The notes under the pieces are model-generated. The model was not told where the DNA came from, ran no database searches, and saw only the letters and a program-made list of their open reading frames with translations. A stretch of DNA of 14,767 bases from CAZEFK01 sp964511405 (GTDB lineage: Bacteria; Pseudomonadota; Alphaproteobacteria; Elsterales; Elsteraceae), in the NCBI GenBank assembly GCA_964511405.1, contig CAZEFK010000183.1, positions 1 to 14,767 of the forward strand, written 5' to 3'. The position numbers and the translations under genes are program-made. Within the stretch, counting starts at the first letter, position 1; every line of letters begins with the position of its first letter. Below, one piece after another: positions 6,862 through 12,933 of the stretch.

Positions 6862-6902
6862 GCGCTGCCATTGACATGACGTAGGCGCTGTCATTAAGCT
6901 TA
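6862..6902 (+). promoter_or_regulatory. Promoter and candidate operator of the GntR-family regulator
   Basis: A perfect -35 TTGACA (6871-6876) is followed 17 bases later by a weak -10 (TTAAGC, 6894-6899). The direct repeat GCGCTGYCATT occurs at 6862-6872 and 6885-6895, 23 bases apart, overlapping both promoter elements. TGACA-N12-TGTCA (6872-6893) and the palindrome TAAGCTTA (6895-6902) lie in the same place. Such packing suits autoregulation by the downstream gene, which is inference. The rest of the 204-base gap 6752-6955 shows no gene; 6891-6930 is unusually A/T-rich. Confidence 0.4.
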
Positions 6903-6955
6903 CACAAGCATTTAGATTTTTCGCTAATGAAATTGAACGGATCGAGCCGGCGGCG

Positions 6956-7792
6956 ATGAAGGGTCTTGCTGCGCGCGAGTTTGTCACCGGGTCCTGGGCC
7001 AGCCCGCGGCGGAACCTCCACCGCCATGTGGTCCAGACGCTGGGGACGCGGATCGTCGGCGGCGAACTGCCGCCGGGCACCGTGCTGCCCAATGAGGATG
7101 ATCTGTGCCGTAGCCTCGGGGTCAGCCGCACGGCCCTGCGCGAGTCGATGAAGGTGCTGGCGTCCAAGGGCCTGGTGGAGATGCGCACCAAGACCGGCAC
7201 GCGGGTGCGCGAATATCGGTTCTGGCAGCATCTCGATGCCGACGTCATGAGCTGGCATTACGAGACCGGCCCGACCGACGAGTTCTTCCGCCAGGTCGTG
7301 CAGATGCGCCGGGTCATCGAGCCGGCCGCTGCCGAGTTCGCGGCGCGCAACGCCACCGTCGCCGACATCCAGGCGATGCGTCGGGCCTATGACCGCATGT
7401 GCGCGACCATCGGCAATGCCGAGGCCCATTGCGAGGCCGACCTCGAGTTCCATACGGCCCTGTTCGAGGCCTCGCACAATGTGCTGATGGCCCGGATGAT
7501 CGACTTGATCGGCCCGACGCTGCTGGCCAACCGCGACCTGACCCTGACCGTGGTGCGCGAACAGGAACGGTCGCTGCCCTTCCATTGGGACGTGGTGGTG
7601 GCCGTGCGCCGCTGCGATCCCGCCGCGGCGCGCGTGGCCGTGCTGCGGCTCTTGGCCAACTGGCAGAGCGACGTGGCGCCCGATCTGGAGCCGGTGGTGG
7701 TGCCGCCGCTGCCGGACTCGGCGCCGACGCCCGCGCCACCCGCTGCCACGTCCGTCACGGTGGCAGCGCCCGCCAAGAGTCCGTGGCGGTAG
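6956..7792 (+). CDS. GntR-family transcriptional regulator, FadR/FCD subfamily
   Basis: A 278-residue DNA-binding regulator, presumably controlled by a small acid ligand as in FadR, LldR or DgoR. The N-terminal winged helix is at about 20-87: IVGGELPPGTVLPNEDDLC, then the recognition helix region GVSRTALRESMKVLASKGLVE. The C-terminal FCD domain (about 108-238) has the expected EP at 122-123, D162 and H166 in DLEFH, N175, and H210. The final histidine seen in many FCD proteins is not at its usual place (LLANW, 232-236). After residue 245 there is a 30-residue Pro/Ala/Val tail, longer than usual. The ATG at 6956 has only a weak GGCGG ahead; the ATG at 6927 is out of frame. No obvious target operon lies beside it, so its likely targets are itself and distant or off-window genes. 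Confidence 0.9.
   Translation: MKGLAAREFVTGSWASPRRNLHRHVVQTLGTRIVGGELPPGTVLPNEDDLCRSLGVSRTALRESMKVLASKGLVEMRTKTGTRVREYRFWQHLDADVMSWHYETGPTDEFFRQVVQMRRVIEPAAAEFAARNATVADIQAMRRAYDRMCATIGNAEAHCEADLEFHTALFEASHNVLMARMIDLIGPTLLANRDLTLTVVREQERSLPFHWDVVVAVRRCDPAAARVAVLRLLANWQSDVAPDLEPVVVPPLPDSAPTPAPPAATSVTVAAPAKSPWR
7741..7768. repeat. Perfect hairpin inside the 3' end of the GntR gene
   Basis: CGCTGCCAC (7741-7749) and GTGGCAGCG (7760-7768) form a nine-base-pair stem with a ten-base loop, 24 bases before the stop codon's last base. It is translated as part of the low-complexity Pro/Ala tail. It may act as a transcription pause or terminator, or be a recently acquired palindrome that extended the reading frame. 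No U-tract follows. Confidence 0.45.
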
Positions 7793-7867
7793 AGAACCGC
7801 TAGATCAGGTTGAGCCGATCAAGAGAGCTTCGGGCGGCCGTGCTGGCACCCCTCCACCCGACCTACA

Positions 7868-7924
7868 CCCACAAGGGGAGGAGGGGCGAAGCTGCTGCGA
7901 CAGAACTCCTCCTCCCCTTGTGGG
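7868..7924. repeat. Long inverted repeat between convergent genes (terminator or palindromic element)
   Basis: CCCACAAGGGGAGGAGG (7868-7884) and its exact reverse complement (7908-7924) form a 17-base-pair stem around a 23-base loop. Flanking purine- and pyrimidine-rich stretches (7849-7867 and 7925-7945) extend it imperfectly. It fills most of the 207-base gap 7793-7999 between the GntR gene (+) and the PAS kinase (-), so it could terminate both. Its C/T-rich sequence resembles dispersed palindromic repeats common between genes in GC-rich proteobacteria, which I note from general knowledge. Confidence 0.6.
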
Positions 7925-7999
7925 AGGAGGCTGGGAGGGAGGGGGACTCCCGCCAGTCCGAGGCTTTCTTGAGCGGGGCAACCTGACCTCATCCCGCTG

Positions 8000-10354
8000 C
8001 TAACGCCGCCGGTCCAGCCGCACCACGTTGTCGGCGGGGGCGGGGTTGCGGGCATCGGCGATCAGGTAGCCCAAGGTCCGCTCCAGTTCGGTCAGGCGGA
8101 GCGGCTTGCGCAGCACCGGGAACTCGTCGCGGATGCTCTCGGCGGCGCGGCTGTAGCCGGTGGCCAGCAGGACGGGCAGCCCGGGCCAGCGCTGCCGGAC
8201 CTGGCGCGCGAGGCCGATGCCGTCCAGGGATCCGGCCATCACGACGTCGCTGAATACGAGGTCGAAGGCTGCACCGGCGTCGAGCAGGGCGAGCGCCGCG
8301 GCGGCGTCGCCGACGGCGCGGACCTGGTAGCCCAGGAGTTCGACCAGCGCGCCAGTCGCCTCGGCGACCTCGGGATTGTCCTCGACCAGCAGGATGCACC
8401 CGCCCGGCGCCCGCTGCAGCGGATCGATGCGCGCCCCGGCGATGGGCCTGGCGGCGGCCGTCGCGCGCGGCAGATACAGCCGGATGCGCGTTCCCTGGCC
8501 GATCTGGCTGTCGATGGCGACGGCGCCGCCCGACTGCTGTGCGAACCCGTAGACCTGGCTCAACCCCAGGCCTGATCCCCGGTCGACAGTCTTGGTCGTG
8601 AAAAACGGCTCGAAGGCGCGCGCCAGGATGTCGGGCGCCATGCCCGTGCCTTCGTCCTCCAGGACCAGGCAGACATACTCGCCGCGCAGATCCTGGCCGT
8701 CGTCGCCCGGCGCGAGATGGCGATTGGCGGCGCTGACCCTGAGCGCGCCGCCGCCGGGCATGGCGTCGCGCGCATTCACCGCGACATTGACCAGGGCCAG
8801 CTCGAACTCCCCTTCGTCGACTTCGACCGGCCACAGGCCGTTCGGGACGTCGGCCTCGATCCGGATCTGCTCGCCCACCGCCCGCGTCAGCATTTCGCAG
8901 AGGACGGCGATCTGCTGGGGCAGGTCGATTTCGCGCGGCTGCAGGCGCTGCCGACGCGCGAAGGTCAGGAGCTGGCGGGTCAGCCGCTCGCCGCGTTCGA
9001 CGGCCGTGTCGATGGCGTCGGCGGCGCGACGGCCGCGCGGCTCGTCGCCGGCCAGCCGGCGCAGGATCTGCGCATGGCCGCCGACCACGGTCAGCAGATT
9101 GTTGAAGTCATGGGCAACGCCGCCGGTGACTTGGCCCAGGGCCTCCATCTTCTGGGCGTGGGCCAGGCGCTCGTGGGCCTTGTGCAGGGCCAGCTGCGCC
9201 TCCCGGCGCTCGGTGACGTCGCGGGTGATCTTGGCGTAGCCGACCAGCACGCCTGACTCGTCGCGGATGGGCTCGATCACCACATGGGCCCAGAACAGGC
9301 TGCCATCCTTGCGCGCCCGCCACCCCTCGACCACCAGCTTACCGTGGTCCCGAGCGCGGGCGAGCCCGGCGGCGGGCAGGCCGGCGCCGCGGTCGGTGGC
9401 GGTGTAGAAGAGCGAGAAAGACCGGCCGATGATCTCGTCGGCCCGGTAGCCCGTGATGCGTTCGGCCCCGAGATTCCAGCTGCTGACCACACCGTCGGGA
9501 TCCAGCATGACCAGGGCGGCGTCGGTCATGCTGCCGACCAGCAGGCGGAACTGCCGCTCGCTCTGCTGTAGCGCCGCCTGGGCGATCCGGCGCTCGCTGA
9601 TGTCGCGGGTGACCTTGGCGAACCCGGACACCGCCCCGGCCTCGTCGCGGACGCTGTCGACGACGACGGATGCCCAGAAGCGCGAACCGTCCTTGCGCAG
9701 GCGCCAGCCTTCGCTCTCGTAGCGGCCCTCTCGCGCCGCGATGGCCAGGGCGCGGGCAGGCAGTCCGGCGGCGCGATCCTCCGGCGTGTAGAAGCAGCTG
9801 AAATGCCGTCCCAGGACGTCCCGGGCGCTGTAGCCCTTGATCCGCTCGGCACCGGTATTCCAATTGGAGATGATGCCGTCGGGGTCCAGCATGTAGATCG
9901 CGTAATCGACGACACCGTTGACCAGCAGTTGGAAGCGGCGCTCGCTGTCGGAGACGGCGCGCTCGGCCCCCTGCAATTGGGGCTCGCTTTGGATCAGCAG
10001 CGCGAAGCCGGTCGGCATTCCGGCGCCGTCGCGGATCGCCCCGATTCGGACCGTGCTCCAGAACCGGCTGTCGTCGCGGCGGCGGCACCAGCCGTGGACC
10101 TGGCCGCGGCCAAGCTGCCGCGCCGCGGACAAGGCCGGCGCTGCGCCCGGAAGCAGCCGCCCGAGGTCGAGCGCCAGGCCCTCGTCGGGTCCGAAGCCGG
10201 TCAGCCGCACCGCCGCGTCGCTCCAGCCGACGAACCGTCCGGTGACGTCGACGTGCAGGATCGCGTGGTCGCCGAGGGCGCTGGCGACCAGCTGCGCCTC
10301 GCACGCGGCAAGGCCGTCGGGCGGCTCAGACGGCGGCGGCTCACCGGTCGACAT
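8000..10354 (-). CDS. Hybrid sensor histidine kinase: three PAS, HisKA, HATPase, receiver
   Basis: A 784-residue soluble sensor kinase with no membrane segments, so it should sense an intracellular cue. PAS1 is at about 20-125, PAS2 at 140-258 and PAS3 at 262-385; the last two are near-duplicates with PAC ends TRDISER and TRDVTER. The phosphoacceptor is His415 in GGVAHDFNNLL. The ATPase domain has an N-box at about 523-530 (NVAVNARD), DEGTGM, EPFFTTK and GSGLGLSQVYGF. A receiver follows at about 653-760, with Asp703 in FSDVVM and Lys750 in RKPL. Start choice: ATGs at 10414, 10363 and 10354 are in frame. The candidate promoter leaves almost no leader before 10414, and the added codons are poor, so 10354 (GGA eight bases upstream) or 10363 is preferred. 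The receiver suggests a phosphorelay to an unseen partner. Confidence 0.88.
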   Translation of the reverse strand: MSTGEPPPSEPPDGLAACEAQLVASALGDHAILHVDVTGRFVGWSDAAVRLTGFGPDEGLALDLGRLLPGAAPALSAARQLGRGQVHGWCRRRDDSRFWSTVRIGAIRDGAGMPTGFALLIQSEPQLQGAERAVSDSERRFQLLVNGVVDYAIYMLDPDGIISNWNTGAERIKGYSARDVLGRHFSCFYTPEDRAAGLPARALAIAAREGRYESEGWRLRKDGSRFWASVVVDSVRDEAGAVSGFAKVTRDISERRIAQAALQQSERQFRLLVGSMTDAALVMLDPDGVVSSWNLGAERITGYRADEIIGRSFSLFYTATDRGAGLPAAGLARARDHGKLVVEGWRARKDGSLFWAHVVIEPIRDESGVLVGYAKITRDVTERREAQLALHKAHERLAHAQKMEALGQVTGGVAHDFNNLLTVVGGHAQILRRLAGDEPRGRRAADAIDTAVERGERLTRQLLTFARRQRLQPREIDLPQQIAVLCEMLTRAVGEQIRIEADVPNGLWPVEVDEGEFELALVNVAVNARDAMPGGGALRVSAANRHLAPGDDGQDLRGEYVCLVLEDEGTGMAPDILARAFEPFFTTKTVDRGSGLGLSQVYGFAQQSGGAVAIDSQIGQGTRIRLYLPRATAAARPIAGARIDPLQRAPGGCILLVEDNPEVAEATGALVELLGYQVRAVGDAAAALALLDAGAAFDLVFSDVVMAGSLDGIGLARQVRQRWPGLPVLLATGYSRAAESIRDEFPVLRKPLRLTELERTLGYLIADARNPAPADNVVRLDRRR

Positions 10355-10390
10355 CGGATTCATCCGACTAGCAGGCTGATGGAAGGACGG

Positions 10391-10409
10391 CCGGCTTGAC
10401 CGAAGCCGG
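10391..10409 (-). promoter_or_regulatory. Hairpin in the leader of the PAS kinase gene
   Basis: CCGGCTT and AAGCCGG form a perfect seven-base-pair stem with a five-base loop. It is 37 bases upstream of the preferred start and roughly 12 bases after the predicted transcription start. It may stabilise or control the mRNA. If translation began at 10414 it would instead be coding. Confidence 0.35.
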
Positions 10410-10427
10410 CGCATGCTCGTACATCCC

Positions 10428-10456
10428 TTTATGGCTACCCAAAACAGGCCCGTCCA
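10428..10456 (-). promoter_or_regulatory. Candidate promoter of the PAS kinase gene
   Basis: On the minus strand TGGACG (10456-10451) and CATAAA (10433-10428) are separated by exactly 17 bases. Each matches four of six consensus positions. Transcription would start near 10421. The region is shared with the divergent small gene at 10497, for which I see no clear promoter. Confidence 0.35.
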
Positions 10457-10496
10457 GGCGCTGGATTAGCGTGGGCCAGCTATCAAGGGGACTAAG

Positions 10497-10784
10497 TTGT
10501 TTGCTGGTGCTCTGCGCTTTCACCCCTCGGGGGATCAGGATGGAGATCCATCGAGCCAGCGGCTGCCGCCGGGTCCCGCCGCCGCCGACGGCGATGATCT
10601 GCCCTATCGCGTGGAAATCTGGGACGAAAAGAACACCAGTGTCGAGCTGGTGGTGGCTGTGACCGCCAACGCAAGCATCGGTTATGCAGCCTATTACGCG
10701 GCGACCCGCGAATATCCGGGCCGCTGCATCACTCTGCGGCACAAGAACAGCGTGCTTAGCCGATGGAACTGTTCTACGCATTGA
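10497..10784 (+). CDS. Small conserved-type protein, unknown function (tandem copy 1)
   Basis: A 95-residue cytoplasmic-looking protein of unknown function. The likely start is a TTG preceded by AAGGGG with about six bases of spacing; no ATG lies upstream of the conserved part. Residues 1-33 are low-complexity and proline-rich. From about 34 the protein reads DLPYRVEIWDEKN, then a helix (ANASIGYAAYYAATREYPG) and a final strand (CITLRHKN). This strand-helix-strand layout matches the next gene, so the two are paralogues. Base composition is lower in GC than the neighbours (codons such as AGT, GCA, GTT and TAT occur), which may mean a foreign origin or relaxed constraint. It lies on the opposite strand to the three kinases, with copy 2 starting 10 bases after its stop. 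Confidence 0.6.
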   Translation: MFAGALRFHPSGDQDGDPSSQRLPPGPAAADGDDLPYRVEIWDEKNTSVELVVAVTANASIGYAAYYAATREYPGRCITLRHKNSVLSRWNCSTH

Positions 10785-10794
10785 TCGGGCGCGA

Positions 10795-11061
10795 ATGACC
10801 GTCAACAGAACAGACAGCCTCGACAGGGCCACGGTGCCAGACAGCGATACGCTGGCCTATACGGTCGAGATCGGGATCCCATTCCAGTCCGGCGGCGAGC
10901 GGGTTATCGCCCGAACCGCCAGCATCGCCTTGGCCCAGGCCGTATTCGCGGAGGCCCAGCGCGAATTCGCAGGCAAGTTGGTGCGCATGCGCTGTGGCGA
11001 TCGCCTGATCGCCGAAACCCTGGCGCGCGGCGGACGCTCGGGGCCGGCGGGCGCGGCCTAG
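10795..11061 (+). CDS. Small conserved-type protein, unknown function (tandem copy 2)
   Basis: An 88-residue protein, the second copy of the pair. It shares the layout of copy 1: LAYTVEIG, then GERVIARTASIALAQAVFAEAQREFAGK, then LVRMRCGDRLIAE. Matching positions include Y-VEI, the A-rich helix, REF/REY and the final basic strand. The short ATG-start version from 10795 is preferred because the frame upstream, open to 10684, overlaps copy 1. No strong ribosome binding site is visible, and the gene begins 10 bases after copy 1 stops, so translational coupling is likely. Codon use is closer to the chromosome than in copy 1. I have seen similar small domains in alphaproteobacterial proteins, without known function. 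It converges with the receiver-kinase gene 77 bases away. Confidence 0.65.
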   Translation: MTVNRTDSLDRATVPDSDTLAYTVEIGIPFQSGGERVIARTASIALAQAVFAEAQREFAGKLVRMRCGDRLIAETLARGGRSGPAGAA

Positions 11062-11063
11062 CG

Positions 11064-11080
11064 GTTTCCCGGGCGGAAAC
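11064..11080 (+). terminator. Weak terminator-like hairpin after the small gene pair
   Basis: GTTTCC (11064-11069) and GGAAAC (11075-11080) pair around CGGGC, three bases after the stop of copy 2. The stem is short and lacks a U-tract. A ten-base palindrome, GCACCGGTGC, lies at 11105-11114. Both sit in the 77-base convergent gap 11062-11138, so either could serve the kinase transcript as well. Confidence 0.35.
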
Positions 11081-11138
11081 TGGTGAAGACTAGCCCGGCG
11101 CCCGGCACCGGTGCTGTCTGGCCGACCCCGAGCCGCGG

Positions 11139-12923
11139 TCATCGCGACGCACGGCCCAGCTCGATCGGGATGACGTTGCCGGCTGGGCGTGGACTGATCA
11201 CACTGTCGATCGTCGCGGCCAGCTCTTCCGGCCGATAGGGCTTCGAGAGTCGGGGCAGACCAGGGGTTTCGCCGTTCGGCAGTTCGGCATAGCCGGTGGC
11301 GAGCACCACCGGCAGCTCGGGCCAGGTCGCCGCGATCTGGCGCGCGAGCTCAGTGCCGGTCATCTCCGGCATGGCATGATCGGTGATGACCAGGTCGAAC
11401 AGTGGCCCATTGCGCAGCAGGTCCAGGGCACCCATCCCGGATTGTGCCACGACGACGCTGTGGCCGAGATCCTCCAGCAGCGCCGCCGTGCCCGCCGCGA
11501 CCAGCGGGTCGTCGTCGACGATCAGCACGTGCCGCGGCGGCCCGCTGCGCGGCGCCGGTGCCGCTGCCCGCCGGGTCGGCTCGACGGCCGTGGCCGGCTC
11601 GGCCGCGGGCAGCAGCAGCTCGACCGTCGTGCCGGTGCCGCGCTTGCTGGTGATCTGCAGGCGACCGCCGGACTGCATGACGAAGCCATGGACCATGGAC
11701 AGGCCCAGGCCGGTGCCCTTGCCGGTGCCCTTGGTGGTGAAGAACGGCTCGGTTGCCCGCTTGAGCGTCGCCTCGTCCATGCCGCAGCCGCTGTCGGACA
11801 CCTCGAGCGCCAGGAAGGTCCCGGGCTGGAGGCCCGCGGAATTGCCCTCGGCCAGCCGCTGGACGCGGGCGGCGATGGTCAGCCGGCCGCCGATCGGCAT
11901 GGCGTCGCGCCCGTTGAGCGCCAGGTTCAGCAGCGCCAGCTCGAGCTGGTTGCGGTCGACCCGCACCGGCGGCAGCGACGGCCGGAAGTCGGTGACGATC
12001 TGAATGGTCGGCCCCAGCGAATGGCGCAGCATGTCGGCCATGCCCTCGACCAGGTGACGGACGTTCACCGATTCAGGCGTCAGCTCCTGCCGGCGGGCGA
12101 AGGCCAGCATGCGCCGGGTCAGGGTGGCCCCCCGCTCGGCGCCCTCGATGGCGTTCTCGATCAGGCGCCGGACCCGCTGCTCGTCGGGCACCCGCTTCTG
12201 GAGCAGATGCAGGTTGCCCAGGATCGCCATCAGCAGATTGTTGAAGTCGTGCGCGACGCCACCGGTAAGCTGGCCCAGGCTCTCCAGCTTCTGCATCTGG
12301 TGCACCTGCGCCAGCGCCTGTTCGCGCTCGCGCGTGCGCTCCTCGACCCGCTCCTCGAGCTCGGCATTGGTGCGCTCGAGCTCGGCGTTGGCGCGCTCCA
12401 GCTCGACCGTGCGCTCGGCCACGCGTTGCTCGAGCTGACCGTTGAGCCGGGCCAGCTGCCGGCTCTTGCGGTGCAGCTCGGCAAACACCTTGACCTTGGC
12501 CCGCAGCAGCGCCGGCACCACCGNNNNNNNNNNGGGCACCCTCATCGGCACGGTCGGGACGGGAACCGGCACCACCGGCACCGGGACATAGTCGACCGCC
12601 CCCAACTCGTAGCCGCGCAGGCGGTCGAGCTCGCTCATGAAGATCGCCGAGACGAAGATGATCGCGGTCTCGCGGAAGCGCGGATGATCGTGGATCATCC
12701 GCGCCAGCTCGAAGCCGTCCAGGTCGGGCATGCAGACGTCGATCAGCACCACCGAGACGTCGGTACGCAGCAGGTGCTCCAGGGCCTCGTTGGCGGAGTT
12801 GGCCTTGAGCAGGGTCTCGCCCAGCTCCTGGAGCATGACCTCATAGCTCAGGAGCTTCGCCGGCTGGTCGTCGACCAGCAGGATGTTGACCTTGTCGTCG
12901 GGCTCCGGTGGTGTCACCGACAT
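11139..12923 (-). CDS. Hybrid histidine kinase: receiver, coiled coil, HisKA, HATPase, receiver
   Basis: A cytoplasmic 594-codon kinase with no membrane segment, so its input is probably phosphotransfer to its first receiver. Receiver 1 (about 12-140) has Asp18/19 and phosphoacceptor Asp62 in LIDVCMPD, but no lysine after GAVDY, where VPVPVVP stands instead. A heptad coiled coil follows (about 150-215). The phosphoacceptor is His225 in GGVAHDFNNLL. The ATPase domain has NLALNGRD, DSGCGM, EPFFTTK and GTGLGLSMVHGF. Receiver 2 (about 464-575) has Asp470-472, Asp515 in ITDHAMPE and Lys561. Ten Ns and a probable 18-codon joining artefact lie in receiver 1 (codons about 120-137). GGAGGA directly precedes the ATG, and the gene follows the large kinase by 10 bases, so they form an operon. 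The C-terminal half is paralogous to the PAS kinase. Confidence 0.9.
   Translation of the reverse strand: MSVTPPEPDDKVNILLVDDQPAKLLSYEVMLQELGETLLKANSANEALEHLLRTDVSVVLIDVCMPDLDGFELARMIHDHPRFRETAIIFVSAIFMSELDRLRGYELGAVDYVPVPVVPVPVPTVPMRVPXXXXVVPALLRAKVKVFAELHRKSRQLARLNGQLEQRVAERTVELERANAELERTNAELEERVEERTREREQALAQVHQMQKLESLGQLTGGVAHDFNNLLMAILGNLHLLQKRVPDEQRVRRLIENAIEGAERGATLTRRMLAFARRQELTPESVNVRHLVEGMADMLRHSLGPTIQIVTDFRPSLPPVRVDRNQLELALLNLALNGRDAMPIGGRLTIAARVQRLAEGNSAGLQPGTFLALEVSDSGCGMDEATLKRATEPFFTTKGTGKGTGLGLSMVHGFVMQSGGRLQITSKRGTGTTVELLLPAAEPATAVEPTRRAAAPAPRSGPPRHVLIVDDDPLVAAGTAALLEDLGHSVVVAQSGMGALDLLRNGPLFDLVITDHAMPEMTGTELARQIAATWPELPVVLATGYAELPNGETPGLPRLSKPYRPEELAATIDSVISPRPAGNVIPIELGRASR
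12357..12419 (-). repeat. Three tandem 21-base repeats encoding the coiled-coil heptads
   Basis: Three adjacent 21-base units begin at 12357, 12378 and 12399. The first two differ at only two positions and the third is diverged. One unit equals seven codons, giving ELERxNA-type heptads in the signalling helix of the kinase. Copy number changes would alter the helix by whole heptads and keep the frame. Confidence 0.6.
12524..12533. other. Assembly gap (10 N) inside the receiver-kinase gene
   Basis: Ten unknown bases interrupt receiver 1. The same 12-base sequence, CCGGCACCACCG, stands at 12512-12523 directly next to the gap and again at 12566-12577, an offset of exactly 54 bases. This implies a scaffold join over a short overlap that was not merged. 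Confidence 0.95.
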
Positions 12924-12933
12924 CGATCCTCCG

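Noticed and set aside
6851..7585. 244-codon minus-strand frame opposite the GntR regulator
   Set aside because: It is antisense to the winged helix and FCD domain, with no motif of its own. Its His/Gly/Ala/Arg mix is typical of shadow frames here.
7819..8055. 78-codon minus-strand frame over the long inverted repeat
   Set aside because: It reads through the palindrome and overlaps the C-terminus of the PAS kinase, with no ribosome binding site or family features.
10368..10832. 154-codon minus-strand frame over the small tandem gene region
   Set aside because: It has no domain and is opposite two frames that resemble each other, which is stronger evidence for the plus strand. It also crosses the candidate kinase promoter.
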